Source: Azoarcus sp. CIB
Lineage (GTDB): Bacteria > Pseudomonadota > Gammaproteobacteria > Burkholderiales > Rhodocyclaceae
Direction: 5' to 3'
Assembly (NCBI RefSeq): GCF_001190925.1
Contig: NZ_CP011072.1
Location: 4,216,001 to 4,280,000 of the forward strand
DNA: 64,000 nt
The notes beneath the pieces were generated by a model. The model searched no databases, was not told the origin of the DNA, and worked only from the letters and a program-made list of their open reading frames with translations. Below are positions 22,540-31,919 of the stretch, piece after piece (position 1 is the first letter of the stretch; each line of letters opens with the position of its first letter). The position numbers and the translations under genes were made by a program.

Positions 22540-23940
22540 CTAATGAGACTCCTGTGAAGGGGCGCCATTGTGCACCGCCGCAAGCCCGTTCGCCACCCGC
22601 TCCATCCGCATGAAACGGGAGCCCTTCACCAGCACCACCGTGTTCGCATCGAGTCGCGGCGCCAAGGCAGCCAACAAGGACTCGGCGGTCGCGAATTTCT
22701 GCCCGCCCTCGCCGAAGTTGTGCGCCGCGACCGCGCTCATTTCACCCAGCGCGTAGAGCTCGTCCACGCCCTTGCTCTTGGCGTAGCCTCCGACCTCGTC
22801 ATGCAGTTGCGCGCTGGTCGTGCCGACTTCGCCCATGTCGCCGAGCGCCAGCACCGTATGCCCGGCCGTCGAGGCCAGCACGTCGATCGCGGCGCGCACG
22901 GAGTCGGGATTCGCGTTGTATGTGTCGTCGATGACCAGCGCACCGTTGAGACCGGCGCGCCGCTGCAGGCGGCCCGGCGCACCGCTGAAACCGGACAACC
23001 CCTCGACCACCGCAGCCAGTGACGCCCCGGCGGCAAGGCATGCCGCAGCGGCACCTGCCGCGTTGCGCACGTTGTGCTCACCCGGCACCGGCAGGTCAAA
23101 CGCCACACTGCTCGCGGAAGTGCTCAGCGTGAGGCGGGCGCCGAGGCCATGAAGATCGGCCTCCGCCTTCACGTCCGCCACTTGGCCGGTCGCGAAAGTG
23201 ACGACGGTGCGTCCGCGGTTCAGCTCCCGCCACAGCGCGCAGTGGGAATCGTCGGCATTCACGACCGCCACACCGCTCTCGCCCAGCCCGCCGTAGATGG
23301 CCCCCTTCTCCTTCGCAATCTCCACGAGCGACCCCATGCCCTGCAGATGGGCACGCTGCGCGTTCGTTACGATCGCCACGGTCGGTCGGGCCAGGGCGGT
23401 CAGGTAGCCGATCTCGCCCGGATGGTTCATGCCCATCTCGATCACCGCCGCACGGTGGTGATCGCGCATCTCGAGCAAGGTCAGCGGCAGCCCGATGTCG
23501 TTGTTGAGGTTGCCAGTCGTCGCGAGGACACAGTCCGCCGTATGCCCGTCATGTCGAGCCTGGGCGCGCATGATCGCGGCGCACATTTCCTTGACCGTGG
23601 TCTTGCCGTTGCTGCCCGTCACCCCGATCAACGGGATGTCGAAGCGGCTACGCCAGTGCGCCGCGAGGGTGCCGAGCGCGAAGCGGGTATCGCTCACGAC
23701 GAGGCGCGGAAACTCGATGTCCTCATGCTCGCGCTGCCACGCCTCGTCGACCAGCGCGGCAGCCGCCCCCTCCGCCGCGGCCTGTTCGACGAAGTCGTGA
23801 CCGTCGAAATGCTCGCCACGCAGCGCGACGAACAGCTGGCCGGGCCGGATGCGCCGGCTGTCGGTGCCGACGCACGAGAAGGTCGCGTCGCCGACCACGC
23901 GAAAACCGCCGAGTTGCCCTACTTCCTGGAGGCTCAGCAC
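22540..23940 (-). CDS. murF: UDP-N-acetylmuramoyl-tripeptide--D-alanyl-D-alanine ligase
   Basis: Adds D-Ala-D-Ala to the UDP-MurNAc tripeptide. No suitable ATG exists at the conserved N-terminus; the start is a GTG at 23940 (product begins VLSLQEVGQLGG), overlapping the murE stop by 7 nt and giving 466 residues, the usual length. The P-loop GVTGSNGKTTVKEM, EMGMNHPGEIGYL and the DDTYNANPDS motif are diagnostic for MurF. Confidence 0.97.
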   Translation of the reverse strand: MLSLQEVGQLGGFRVVGDATFSCVGTDSRRIRPGQLFVALRGEHFDGHDFVEQAAAEGAAAALVDEAWQREHEDIEFPRLVVSDTRFALGTLAAHWRSRFDIPLIGVTGSNGKTTVKEMCAAIMRAQARHDGHTADCVLATTGNLNNDIGLPLTLLEMRDHHRAAVIEMGMNHPGEIGYLTALARPTVAIVTNAQRAHLQGMGSLVEIAKEKGAIYGGLGESGVAVVNADDSHCALWRELNRGRTVVTFATGQVADVKAEADLHGLGARLTLSTSASSVAFDLPVPGEHNVRNAAGAAAACLAAGASLAAVVEGLSGFSGAPGRLQRRAGLNGALVIDDTYNANPDSVRAAIDVLASTAGHTVLALGDMGEVGTTSAQLHDEVGGYAKSKGVDELYALGEMSAVAAHNFGEGGQKFATAESLLAALAPRLDANTVVLVKGSRFMRMERVANGLAAVHNGAPSQESH

Positions 23941-25442
23941 GCGCCCGCCCCCTTGAGTCGATTCCACTCGCGCAGGGCGATCTGTGCCTGCTCGACATCC
24001 GAAAAGGGCAGACGCACGCCCAGGATCTCCTGATAAGGTTCGTGCCCCTTGCCGGCGAGCACGACGACATCGTCGGCGCCGGCTTCTCCGACCGCGATGC
24101 GGATCGCCTGCGCCCGGTCGATCACCCGCTCCACTTGCGGACCCGCGCCCTGCATGATGGCGTCGATGATCTTCGCCGGATCCTCGGTGCGCGGATTGTC
24201 GCTGGTGACGATCACCCGATCGGCCCGCTCGCGCACGACCTCGCCCATCAGCGGGCGCTTGCCCGGATCGCGGTCGCCGCCGCAACCGAACACGCACACG
24301 AGACGTCCGCCACGCGTCGCGACCGTCGCGCGCACGGACTCGAGCACTTTCGCCAGCGCGTCCGGCGTATGCGCGTAATCGACGACGATCAGCGGCTCGG
24401 CCACACCACCCACAAGCTGCATGCGCCCCTGCGGCGGCGTCAGATGCGCGACCGCATGCACGATCTCGTCCAGCGGCAAACCGCGCGCGAGCAGCGCCCC
24501 GGCAACCGCGAGCAGGTTGGACACGTTGAACGGCGCCACCATGCGCACGTCCAGTTCGCGCCGCACGCCTTCAAAAGCGATCGCGAAGCGCAACCCCGAC
24601 GCCGACATCCGGACATCCTGCGCGCTCAGCAGGCGCACACCATGCACGGGCGTCGCCGTGGCGGACTGGGTGTAACCGATCACCGGCAGCCCGGCGCCGG
24701 CCAGACGACGCGCCTGATCCAGACCGAAGGCATCGTCCAGATTGACCACCGCGCAGCCCAAGCCGGGCTGGTCGAACAGCCGGGCCTTGGCGGCACCGTA
24801 GGCTTCCATCGTGCCGTGATAATCGAGGTGATCGCGGGTCAGGTTCGTGAACACGGCGACGTCGAAAGCGACCGCATTGACGCGCTCCTGGTCGAGGCCG
24901 ATCGACGACACTTCCATCGTCGCCGCGCTCCCGCCCGCAGACAGGAAGTCGCGCAGGACGCGATGGACTTCGAGCGCATCCGGTGTCGTGTTCAGCGTAT
25001 CGACAAGCTGCCCGGGGAAGCCGTTGCCCAGCGTTCCGATGACGCCGCACTTTTCGCCGAGCCGTGCCAACGCAGCCGCCAGCCACTGGGTGACGGTCGT
25101 CTTGCCGTTGGTGCCGGTCACCCCGACGGTCCACAGCCTGTCGGAAGGGCGACCGTGGATCAGGTGCGCGAGATAACCTCCGACGCGGCGCAGTTCCGCG
25201 ACGGGAATTGACGGGACCGGCAAGCCGTCCACGCGGAAACCGCCGCGGTCGTCCCACAGCACGGCGGCAGCGCCGCGTTCGACTGCGGCGCCGATGAATT
25301 TGCGTCCATCCGAGGCCAGCCCGGGCCACGCGGCGAAGACATCACCCCCGCTTACGCGGCGCGAATCGGCCGTGATGCTGGCCGGCACGACACCGGCCTC
25401 GTGAAGGCGTTCGAGGATCGCGGATGCGAGGTCGAGGCTCAC
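23934..25442 (-). CDS. murE: UDP-MurNAc-tripeptide synthetase, meso-diaminopimelate type
   Basis: Adds the third stem residue. The DNPR motif in TSDNPRTEDP marks the meso-diaminopimelate-specific enzymes, as expected for a Gram-negative. The P-loop is [14 protein letters not shown]. The start is a GTG at 25442 whose GTGA overlaps the ftsI stop by 4 nt, giving 502 residues; the upstream frame that extends to 26078 is a shadow in ftsI. Confidence 0.97.
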   Translation of the reverse strand: MSLDLASAILERLHEAGVVPASITADSRRVSGGDVFAAWPGLASDGRKFIGAAVERGAAAVLWDDRGGFRVDGLPVPSIPVAELRRVGGYLAHLIHGRPSDRLWTVGVTGTNGKTTVTQWLAAALARLGEKCGVIGTLGNGFPGQLVDTLNTTPDALEVHRVLRDFLSAGGSAATMEVSSIGLDQERVNAVAFDVAVFTNLTRDHLDYHGTMEAYGAAKARLFDQPGLGCAVVNLDDAFGLDQARRLAGAGLPVIGYTQSATATPVHGVRLLSAQDVRMSASGLRFAIAFEGVRRELDVRMVAPFNVSNLLAVAGALLARGLPLDEIVHAVAHLTPPQGRMQLVGGVAEPLIVVDYAHTPDALAKVLESVRATVATRGGRLVCVFGCGGDRDPGKRPLMGEVVRERADRVIVTSDNPRTEDPAKIIDAIMQGAGPQVERVIDRAQAIRIAVGEAGADDVVVLAGKGHEPYQEILGVRLPFSDVEQAQIALREWNRLKGAGAC

Positions 25443-27193
25443 ATGTTCTCCCGCGAAGGCACGACAATCCCCTGCTTCTGCGCGAGTTGCAGCGGCACCA
25501 ACGGGGCGTCGGGCGCCACGCCGAGCGCACGCAGCGCGCCTTCGGTAATCTGGGCAAACACCGGCGCCGCAACCGCACCGCCGTAATACTGTCCCGCAGA
25601 CGGTTCGTCGATCATCACGGCAACGATAAGCCGGGGGTCGGAGACCGGGGCCAGTCCGACATAGGACGATACATATTTGTTCGTGTAGTGCGCCCCTTCC
25701 AGCTTGATCGCCGTACCGGTCTTGCCCGCCACGCGGTAGCCCGCGATCTGCGCCTTGGGCGCGGTGCCACCGGGAGCGGACGCCAGCTCGAGCATGCCGC
25801 GCATCTCGCGCGCCGTCGCGGCCGAGAAAATGCGCTTGCCACCAACCGGCGGCGCGTCGAGACGGGTCAGCGACAGGGGCACCAGCTCGCCATCGCGCGC
25901 GAACGCGAGATAGGCGTGCGCCATCTGGATGAGGCTCACGGAAACGCCGTGACCGTAAGACATCGTTGCCTGTTCGATCGGCTTCCACGTCTTCGCGGGA
26001 CGCAGGCGCCCCCCGGCCTCGCCGGGGAAGCCGAGGTTCAGCGGCTTGCCGAAACCAAGATCGTCGTACAGCCGCCACATCTCGTCGGGCGAGAAATGCA
26101 TCGCAACCTTGACGGTGCCGATGTTGGACGACTTCTGGATCACTTGGGCCACGGTCAGCGCGCCGTTGCGGTGCGAATCGGAAATCGTCGCGCGCCCGAT
26201 CGTCATGCGGCCCGGCGAGGTATCGATGATCGTGCCGGGCTGAACCTTCCCGCGATCGAGCGCGAGGCCGACGATGAAGGGCTTCATGATCGAGCCCGGT
26301 TCATACACGTCGGTAAGGACGCGGTTGCGCAGCTGTGCCCCGCTGAGGTTCGTGCGATTGTTCGGGTTATAGGTCGGTGCATTGACCAGCGCGAGCACCT
26401 CGCCGGTGCGCGCATCGAGCACCACCGACGCGCCGGCCTTCGCCTTGTGCGTCTGCATCGCCTGGCGCAGCGCCGAATAGGCGAGGTACTGGATCTTGGC
26501 GTCGATCGACAACGCGAGATCCTGTCCGTCGCGCGGCGCGCGGATGGCTTCGACGTCCTCGATGATCTGCCCGCGACGGTCGCGGATCACTCGCCGAGCA
26601 CCCGCCTTGCCGGCCAGGACACCTTCGAAGGCGAGTTCGACGCCCTCCTGCCCCTTGTCATCGACGCCGGTGAAGCCCAGCATGTGGGCCATCACCTCAC
26701 CACCAGGGTAATAGCGGCGATATTCCTGCTGCTGATGGACACCGGCGAGTTTCAGATCGGCGATCTGCTGTGCAGTCTCGGGCGACACCTGACGTTTCAG
26801 GTAGACGAAATCGCGCCCGGCGGCGAGACGGCGATTGAGTTCCTGCACGTCCATTTCCAGCAGGCCCGCGAGCTTGCGCGCGTCCGGCGGAGTGAGATTC
26901 ACGTCGGTCGGAATCGCCCAGATCGAACGCACCGGGGTGCTCACCGCCAGCATGTCGCCGTGCCGATCCGTGACGCGTCCGCGCGTCGCCGGCACCTCGA
27001 GCACCCGCGCGTAGCGCGATTCGCCCTTCGCCTGCAGGAAGTCGTCATTGACCCCCTGCAGGTACATCGCGCGCCCGATCAGCGCCAGCGAGCACGCCAT
27101 CAGGCCCAGCATCACCACGCGCGGACGCCAGGCAGGCAGGCCGTGGCGCAGCAAGGGGTTGTGATTGAAGGTCACCGTCCGCTGTTTGCTCAT
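25439..27193 (-). CDS. ftsI: Septal peptidoglycan transpeptidase FtsI (PBP3)
   Basis: Class B penicillin-binding protein and FtsW partner. 584 residues from [13 protein letters not shown] short cytoplasmic tail, one membrane helix (about 26-45), the pedestal domain (EVPATRGRVTDRHGDMLA) and the transpeptidase domain follow. The three active-site motifs are all present: SxxK at S301-K304 (GSIMKPF), SxN at 355-357 (SSN), and KTGT at 491-494. The start overlaps the ftsL stop by 4 nt. Confidence 0.98.
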   Translation of the reverse strand: MSKQRTVTFNHNPLLRHGLPAWRPRVVMLGLMACSLALIGRAMYLQGVNDDFLQAKGESRYARVLEVPATRGRVTDRHGDMLAVSTPVRSIWAIPTDVNLTPPDARKLAGLLEMDVQELNRRLAAGRDFVYLKRQVSPETAQQIADLKLAGVHQQQEYRRYYPGGEVMAHMLGFTGVDDKGQEGVELAFEGVLAGKAGARRVIRDRRGQIIEDVEAIRAPRDGQDLALSIDAKIQYLAYSALRQAMQTHKAKAGASVVLDARTGEVLALVNAPTYNPNNRTNLSGAQLRNRVLTDVYEPGSIMKPFIVGLALDRGKVQPGTIIDTSPGRMTIGRATISDSHRNGALTVAQVIQKSSNIGTVKVAMHFSPDEMWRLYDDLGFGKPLNLGFPGEAGGRLRPAKTWKPIEQATMSYGHGVSVSLIQMAHAYLAFARDGELVPLSLTRLDAPPVGGKRIFSAATAREMRGMLELASAPGGTAPKAQIAGYRVAGKTGTAIKLEGAHYTNKYVSSYVGLAPVSDPRLIVAVMIDEPSAGQYYGGAVAAPVFAQITEGALRALGVAPDAPLVPLQLAQKQGIVVPSRENM

Positions 27194-27456
27194 TTGACCC
27201 CCTCGACCGAAAAGACCTGCCCCGGCACCGGCGCGCGCATCCCGATGCGCTCGCGGGCGATCTTCTCGACGCGCGCATGTGCGGCCCAGGTGCTCTGCTC
27301 GAGCTGCAACTGGTCCCACTCCACTTCGAGGCCGTGAGCGCGCGACTGCTCGCGCTCGAGTTCCGAAAACAGCTTGCGGGCCTGGTGCTGCGACGCGACC
27401 ACGCCCAGCGCGCTCGCCACCGCCACCGCCACGAGGAAGGCGTCGGCGCGGATCAT
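27190..27456 (-). CDS. ftsL: Cell division protein FtsL
   Basis: 88-residue bitopic protein of the FtsQLB complex. One N-terminal membrane helix ([18 protein letters not shown]) is followed by a coiled-coil region (about 26-65) and the conserved C-terminal segment [15 protein letters not shown]. It is identified by size, topology and position between rsmH and ftsI. Both ends overlap neighbours by 4 nt. Confidence 0.93.
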   Translation of the reverse strand: MIRADAFLVAVAVASALGVVASQHQARKLFSELEREQSRAHGLEVEWDQLQLEQSTWAAHARVEKIARERIGMRAPVPGQVFSVEGVK

Positions 27457-28391
27457 GCCTGCACCTCCGTACGCTCGGCCACGCGCATCACGGCGCTACG
27501 CGCACGCGGATTGGCCGCGACCTCCGCCTCGCCGGGACGCACGGCCTTGCCGACCAACGCCAGAGGCGGCTTGGGCAGGTCCGCTGCACGCACCGGCAGA
27601 CGCGACGGCAATTGCGGCGGACGCGACCCGTCGCGCATGAAACGCTTGACGATACGGTCTTCGAGCGAATGAAAACTGATCACGACGAGGCGTCCGCCCG
27701 GCTTCAGCCGCACGACGGTATCGGGCAGGATCAGCGACAGCTCTTCGAGCTCCTGATTGATGAAAATCCGTAGAGCCTGGAAACTGCGAGTCGCCGGGTG
27801 CTGCCCCGGCTCGCGTGTACGGACCGCTTTTTCCACGATCGCGGCAAGCTGTCGAGTGGTAGCAACAGCCCCCCCTGTCCGAGCAACTGCAATCGCCTTT
27901 GCAATCGCATGAGCAAACCGTTCTTCCCCATAATCCCTGAGCACCTCCGTGATTTGCGCGACAGACGCCTCTGCCAGCCATTGCGCCACGGTCTGCCCGC
28001 GGCTCGTATCCATGCGCATGTCGAGCGGCGCATCGAAACGAAAACTCATGCCCCGCTCCGGCTCGTCGAGCTGCGGAGAGGACACGCCAAGATCGAGTAG
28101 CACGCCGTCGACCCGGCTGACGCCGAGTCCGTCGAGCTCGTCGGCGAACGAACTGAAAGGCGCATGGACGAGGGTCAGACGGGGATCGGCGATCTCGCGA
28201 CCGACCTCGATCGCAGACGGATCGCGATCGAAGGCGATGAGCCGCCCCGCGGGCCCGAGCGCTGCAAGAATCGCCCGACTGTGACCACCGCGACCGAAGG
28301 TGCCGTCGACGTAAACACCGTCGGGCCGGATCGCCAGCGCATCGACAGCTTCGGAAAGGAGCACGGTCACGTGCTTGGGCAGCAGGCTCAC
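27453..28391 (-). CDS. rsmH: 16S rRNA (cytosine(1402)-N4)-methyltransferase
   Basis: SAM-dependent methyltransferase acting on C1402 of 16S rRNA. The start is GTG at 28391 ([12 protein letters not shown]), overlapping the mraZ stop by 4 nt, giving 312 residues. The SAM motif [24 protein letters not shown] and the C-terminal [15 protein letters not shown] identify RsmH (MraW). The frame extending to 28709 is a shadow of mraZ. Confidence 0.97.
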   Translation of the reverse strand: MSLLPKHVTVLLSEAVDALAIRPDGVYVDGTFGRGGHSRAILAALGPAGRLIAFDRDPSAIEVGREIADPRLTLVHAPFSSFADELDGLGVSRVDGVLLDLGVSSPQLDEPERGMSFRFDAPLDMRMDTSRGQTVAQWLAEASVAQITEVLRDYGEERFAHAIAKAIAVARTGGAVATTRQLAAIVEKAVRTREPGQHPATRSFQALRIFINQELEELSLILPDTVVRLKPGGRLVVISFHSLEDRIVKRFMRDGSRPPQLPSRLPVRAADLPKPPLALVGKAVRPGEAEVAANPRARSAVMRVAERTEVQA

Positions 28392-28831
28392 AGCGCGAGG
28401 CTCTCGAATCCTGCCGGAAGGGCGGCACCGGACAGCGCCAGCATCGCCTCCTGCTGTTTCTGCCAGCCGGCATCCGACCACAATTCGAAGTGGGTTCCCT
28501 GTCCGACCAACCACACCTGCTTGTCCAGCCCCGCCCACTGACGCGACGACGGGGCGATCAGCACACGCCCCGCGCCATCGAGTTCTTCTTCCTGGGCAAA
28601 ACCTATCAGCAGACGCTTGAGCGCCGCAGCATCGGGGTTGAGGCCGGGCATCGCCGCGACCTGCGCGCGGATCGGCGCCCAGACCGCTTGCGGATAGACC
28701 AGCAGACACTTGTGGGGATGGGCAGTGACGACCAGCGGCGCCCCGTCGGGAACGAGGGCGTCACGATGCCGCGCAGGGATCGCAACGCGACCCTTGGCAT
28801 CGAGACTGAGCGCAGCGGCTCCCTGGAACAT
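28388..28831 (-). CDS. mraZ: Transcriptional regulator MraZ
   Basis: 147-residue AbrB-fold DNA-binding protein with two SpoVT/AbrB-like repeats ([17 protein letters not shown] and [17 protein letters not shown]). It is known in E. coli to repress its own dcw promoter. The start [15 protein letters not shown] matches the family; the upstream open frame is rejected. Its presumed operator, four GTGG repeats at exact 10-bp steps, lies about 35-75 nt upstream of the start codon. Confidence 0.97.
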   Translation of the reverse strand: MFQGAAALSLDAKGRVAIPARHRDALVPDGAPLVVTAHPHKCLLVYPQAVWAPIRAQVAAMPGLNPDAAALKRLLIGFAQEEELDGAGRVLIAPSSRQWAGLDKQVWLVGQGTHFELWSDAGWQKQQEAMLALSGAALPAGFESLAL

Positions 28832-28865
28832 TCCACCCCCTGATTTTGCCCGTCGAGGCGGCACG

Positions 28866-28905
28866 CATATGCCACATCGACCCACTTTTCACCACCAGAC
28901 CCCAC
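28866..28905 (-). promoter_or_regulatory. MraZ-box operator, four 10-bp-phased repeats
   Basis: Read on the minus strand: GTGGGGTCTG, GTGGTGAAAA, GTGGGTCGAT, GTGGCATATG, directly consecutive. The GTGG core therefore occurs at 28905, 28895, 28885 and 28875 with exact 10-bp spacing. This fits the TGGG-type direct repeats bound by MraZ in E. coli and other bacteria. The first box overlaps the -10 element, consistent with autorepression. Confidence 0.85.
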
Positions 28906-28932
28906 TTTAGAGTAAAGGAATTGGGGGGTCAA
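28904..28932 (-). promoter_or_regulatory. Promoter of the dcw cluster (Pmra)
   Basis: -35 TTGACC (28932-28927) and -10 TAAAGT (28909-28904) with a 17-nt spacer on the minus strand. The expected start near 28897 gives a leader of about 66 nt to mraZ. The -10 hexamer overlaps the first MraZ box. Confidence 0.75.
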
Positions 28933-29127
28933 GCCGCGCCCAGGGAGTTTTCCGTTGCTACACAATGACTTATGAACGAGCAACGCACCGCCATAAACCC
29001 TGAAAAATCAAGGCAGATAGCGCAACTTCATGAGAAAAACGTAGAGATTCGGACGCCGGACGGGCCCGAAGTGGGGAAGTGTGGGAAAACACACACGAAA
29101 GTGGGGAAAAACAGCTCGACGGGAGAA

Positions 29128-29510
29128 GGGAAGTTCGCCGATAAGCCGGGTTTTGTCGAGCGGCCGCGACCTGTGGGCCGCAACCGCCGGGCAGTCATTC
29201 CTCTGGGGGCCGTGTTACCACGGCGCTCTAGCAGCCTACCCGGGAGCAGCGCGAGCCACGCCATTGCTCCCCTATTTGGCCTTGCCCCGGATGGGGTTTA
29301 CCGTGCCAGTCCTGTTGCCAGTCCTGCGGTGGGCTCTTACCCCACCATTTCACCCTTACCTGTGCCTGAGAACAGGCCATCGGCGGTTTGCTTTCTGTTG
29401 CACTTTCCGTCGCCTCACGGCGCCCGGCCGTTAGCCGGCATCCTGCTCTGCGGGGCCCGGACTTTCCTCCACGCACACAAGGTACGCAGCGACTGCCTGG
29501 CGAACTTCCC
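29128..29510 (-). ncRNA. rnpB: RNase P RNA (bacterial class A)
   Basis: Catalytic RNA that matures tRNA 5' ends. The minus strand begins GGGAAGTTCGCCAGGCAG and ends GGCGAACTTCCC, the P1 pairing arms. Conserved core elements include GAGGAAAGTCCGGGC (P4 5' side, within 29455-29470), the purine-rich ACAGAAAGCAAACCGCC, the GGTAAGGGTGAAA segment, and near the 3' end ACAAAACCCGGCTTATCGG. The length of about 383 nt is normal for class A. A perfect TATAAT lies 7 nt upstream of the predicted 5' end. Exact ends are inferred from P1 pairing. Protein frames over this stretch are spurious. Confidence 0.97.
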
Positions 29511-29517
29511 GTTGCCG

Positions 29518-29523
29518 ATTATA
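29518..29523 (-). promoter_or_regulatory. rnpB promoter -10 element
   Basis: A perfect TATAAT on the minus strand, 7 nt before the predicted rnpB 5' end, with CGGGCA 17 nt further upstream as a weak -35 inside the 3' end of the lipoprotein gene. Confidence 0.7.
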
Positions 29524-29535
29524 CGCGACGCGCGC

Positions 29536-29955
29536 TCACTTGCCCGCAGGGATGAAGGTCGCGACGCCGTCCTTGAAGCGGAAGGTGCCGAGAGCGGGTC
29601 CCGGAGTCGAACCCGCGGCGTTATCCCAGTCCTGTACCTGGCACTTGTCGGTCCCGACGAGGTACCAGCGGCTACCCTGGTGGAGCGCCCACAGGCGGTC
29701 GCCCGCCTCGAACACTTCCATCGGCGTCAGTTCGGTACCGTCCGGATGGATCGGGACGCGCCGCTGGCAGTGCGGCAAACGCGACGCGATGACCGCCTGA
29801 TTGACAGCACCCTGCCAGAAATAGGGCTTCTCGCGCACCAGAATCAGGGCGTGCTGGCTGCCCTCGATCATGAAGGCGGTCGCGCTGTTCTCACACGCCG
29901 CCAGCATGGGCAACAGCGCCAGCGCGACAATCGCTTTTGTCCGGACACTCGGCAT
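29536..29955 (-). CDS. Putative lipoprotein of unknown function
   Basis: 139 residues. A signal peptide (MPSVRTKAIVALALLPMLAAC) ends in a lipobox LAAC with C21 as the lipidation site. The mature part carries two further Cys (in PHCQRR and TDKCQVQ) that could form a disulfide in the periplasm, and a C-terminal LGTFRFKDGVATFIPAGK. I do not recognise the family. It is 12 nt downstream of pyrC on the same strand and immediately upstream of rnpB, whose promoter overlaps its 3' end. Confidence 0.75.
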   Translation of the reverse strand: MPSVRTKAIVALALLPMLAACENSATAFMIEGSQHALILVREKPYFWQGAVNQAVIASRLPHCQRRVPIHPDGTELTPMEVFEAGDRLWALHQGSRWYLVGTDKCQVQDWDNAAGSTPGPALGTFRFKDGVATFIPAGK

Positions 29956-29967
29956 AGGAACTCCCGA

Positions 29968-31002
29968 TCAGAGCAGACGCCAGGCGATGGTCTCGCCGGC
30001 ACGCAGGGGCACCAGCGGGTCGCCGGCGAGATAATCGTAGGCGGCCGGAACCTCCCATACGTGCTTCACTAGCGTGATGCAGCCGGAATTGGGCGGCAGA
30101 CCATAGAACGCCGGGCCGTTGAGGCTCGCGAACGCCTCGAGCCTGTCCAGCGCCCCGGCCTGCTCGAAGGCCTCGGCGTACAGTTCGATTCCGGCATGCG
30201 CGGTGTAGCAGCCCGCACAGCCGCAGCCTGCCTCTTTCGTCGAGCGCGCGTGCGGCGCCGAGTCGGTGCCGAGGAAGAATTTCACACTGCCGGAGGTCGC
30301 TGCTTCGACCAGCGCGCGCCGGTGGGTCTCGCGCTTGAGCACGGGCAGGCAGTAATGATGCGGCCGAATGCCGCCGGCGAAGATCGCGTTGCGGTTAAGC
30401 AGCAGGTGGTGGGCGGTGATCGTTGCGCCGACGTTGTCGCCCGCCGCCTTCACGAACTGGGCGGCATCGGCGGTCGTGATGTGCTCGAACACAACTCGCA
30501 GCCCCGGAAATCTGTGCGTCAGCGGGGCAAGCACGCGCTCGATGAACACCTGCTCGCGATCGAAGACGTCGACATCGCCCTGCGTCACTTCGCCATGCAC
30601 GCACAGCACCATCCCGACGCGCTCCATCCGTTCCAGCACCGGATAGACCTTCTCGATCGCCGTCACGCCGGCGTCCGAATTGGTCGTCGCGCCTGCCGGA
30701 TAGAGCTTTGCCGCCACCACCGCACCGCTCGCCCGGGCACGGTCGATTTCGTCCGGCGCCATGCTGTCGGTGAGATACAGGCTCATCAGCGGTTCGAACT
30801 CGATGCCGGCCGGCACCGCCGCGCGGATGCGATCGCGGTATTCGAGCGCCTGTGCGGTCGTGGTCACGGGCGGCCGCAGGTTGGGCATGATGAGCGCGCG
30901 GCCGAAGCGCTGCGCGGTGTGCGGCACGACGGCCGCGAGCGCCGCGCCGTCGCGCACGTGCAGATGCCAGTCGTCGGGGCGGATAAGGGAAATTTTGTGC
31001 AT
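29968..31002 (-). CDS. pyrC: Dihydroorotase (class II)
   Basis: Zinc enzyme interconverting carbamoyl aspartate and dihydroorotate in pyrimidine synthesis. 344 residues. The metal-binding HxH is H13-L-H15 in [11 protein letters not shown]; the carboxylated lysine is K99 in [14 protein letters not shown]; later motifs are [10 protein letters not shown] and [13 protein letters not shown]. The length and N-terminus match the E. coli-type PyrC. Confidence 0.97.
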   Translation of the reverse strand: MHKISLIRPDDWHLHVRDGAALAAVVPHTAQRFGRALIMPNLRPPVTTTAQALEYRDRIRAAVPAGIEFEPLMSLYLTDSMAPDEIDRARASGAVVAAKLYPAGATTNSDAGVTAIEKVYPVLERMERVGMVLCVHGEVTQGDVDVFDREQVFIERVLAPLTHRFPGLRVVFEHITTADAAQFVKAAGDNVGATITAHHLLLNRNAIFAGGIRPHHYCLPVLKRETHRRALVEAATSGSVKFFLGTDSAPHARSTKEAGCGCAGCYTAHAGIELYAEAFEQAGALDRLEAFASLNGPAFYGLPPNSGCITLVKHVWEVPAAYDYLAGDPLVPLRAGETIAWRLL

Positions 31003-31058
31003 GACGTTCCAGGATCAGGATGCGGGCGCCGTTGGTCGCGCCAATTATATATGCGAGC

Positions 31059-31919
31059 TCAACTGCCCTTCAGCTCCAGCGCGCGCGCATACAGCAGCTT
31101 GCGCGACGCGCCGGTGATGTCGGCAGCGAGCCGCGCAGCGGTCTTTACCGGAAGTTCCTCCAGCAGCAGCGCAAGGGCACGTTCGGCATCGGGCGCAAGG
31201 CCCTCGGTCGCGGGCGCACCGGCCACGATCAGCACGAACTCCCCGCGGCAACGGTTCGCATCGGCCGCCAGCCACGCCGACGCCTCGCCCAGCGGCATGC
31301 GGGCGATCTGCTCGTAGATCTTCGTAATTTCGCGCGCGATCACGATGTCGCGCGACGGCTCCAGCATCGCAGCCAAATCTGCGACACATTCGGCGATGCG
31401 GTGTGGCGATTCGTAGAACACCAACGGCACCGCCTGCGCGCGCAACTCCTCGATCCGCGTCCGCCGCGCCGCCTGCTTGGCCGGCAGGAAGCCGACGAAG
31501 CGAAAACCGTCGTCCACGAAACCGGACGCGGACAGTGCCGCAATGGCCGCGCACGGGCCGGGGATAGGCACCACCGGAAAGCCCGCCTCGCGAACGCGCG
31601 CAACGGCCCGCGCCCCGGGGTCCGAGATGGCCGGGGTACCGGCGTCGCTGATCAACGCGACATTCTGCCCCGCCTCCAGCATCCGGATCACCTGCCCGAC
31701 GGCCGCCTGCTCGTTGTGCTCATGCAGCGGAAAGAGCCGGGTACGGATGCCCAGCGCCTCGAGCAGGCGTTGACTGTGGCGCGTATCCTCGGCGGCGATG
31801 GCGCCGACTTCCGTCAGAACGCCCCGCGCACGCATGCTGACGTCCTGAAGATTCCCGAGCGGAGTCGCCACCACATACAATGACGGCGTACTTGAAAGCG
31901 GAGACGGGCTGTTCGACAT
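31059..31919 (-). CDS. rsmI: 16S rRNA (cytidine(1402)-2'-O)-methyltransferase
   Basis: SAM-dependent tetrapyrrole-methylase-fold enzyme that 2'-O-methylates C1402, the same nucleotide modified by RsmH. 286 residues from MSNSPSPLSS; an alternative ATG lies 6 nt upstream. Motifs: LYVVATPLGNLQDVS, AAEDTRHSQRLL, ISDAGTPAISDPG and FYESPHRI. The start codon overlaps that of yraN on the other strand, so each gene's promoter must lie inside the other's coding region. Confidence 0.96.
   Translation of the reverse strand: MSNSPSPLSSTPSLYVVATPLGNLQDVSMRARGVLTEVGAIAAEDTRHSQRLLEALGIRTRLFPLHEHNEQAAVGQVIRMLEAGQNVALISDAGTPAISDPGARAVARVREAGFPVVPIPGPCAAIAALSASGFVDDGFRFVGFLPAKQAARRTRIEELRAQAVPLVFYESPHRIAECVADLAAMLEPSRDIVIAREITKIYEQIARMPLGEASAWLAADANRCRGEFVLIVAGAPATEGLAPDAERALALLLEELPVKTAARLAADITGASRKLLYARALELKGS

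Noticed and set aside
28972-30072. 366-codon plus-strand frame upstream of mraZ
   Set aside because: It runs antisense through rnpB, the lipoprotein gene and the pyrC end; RNase P RNA conservation explains the region better.
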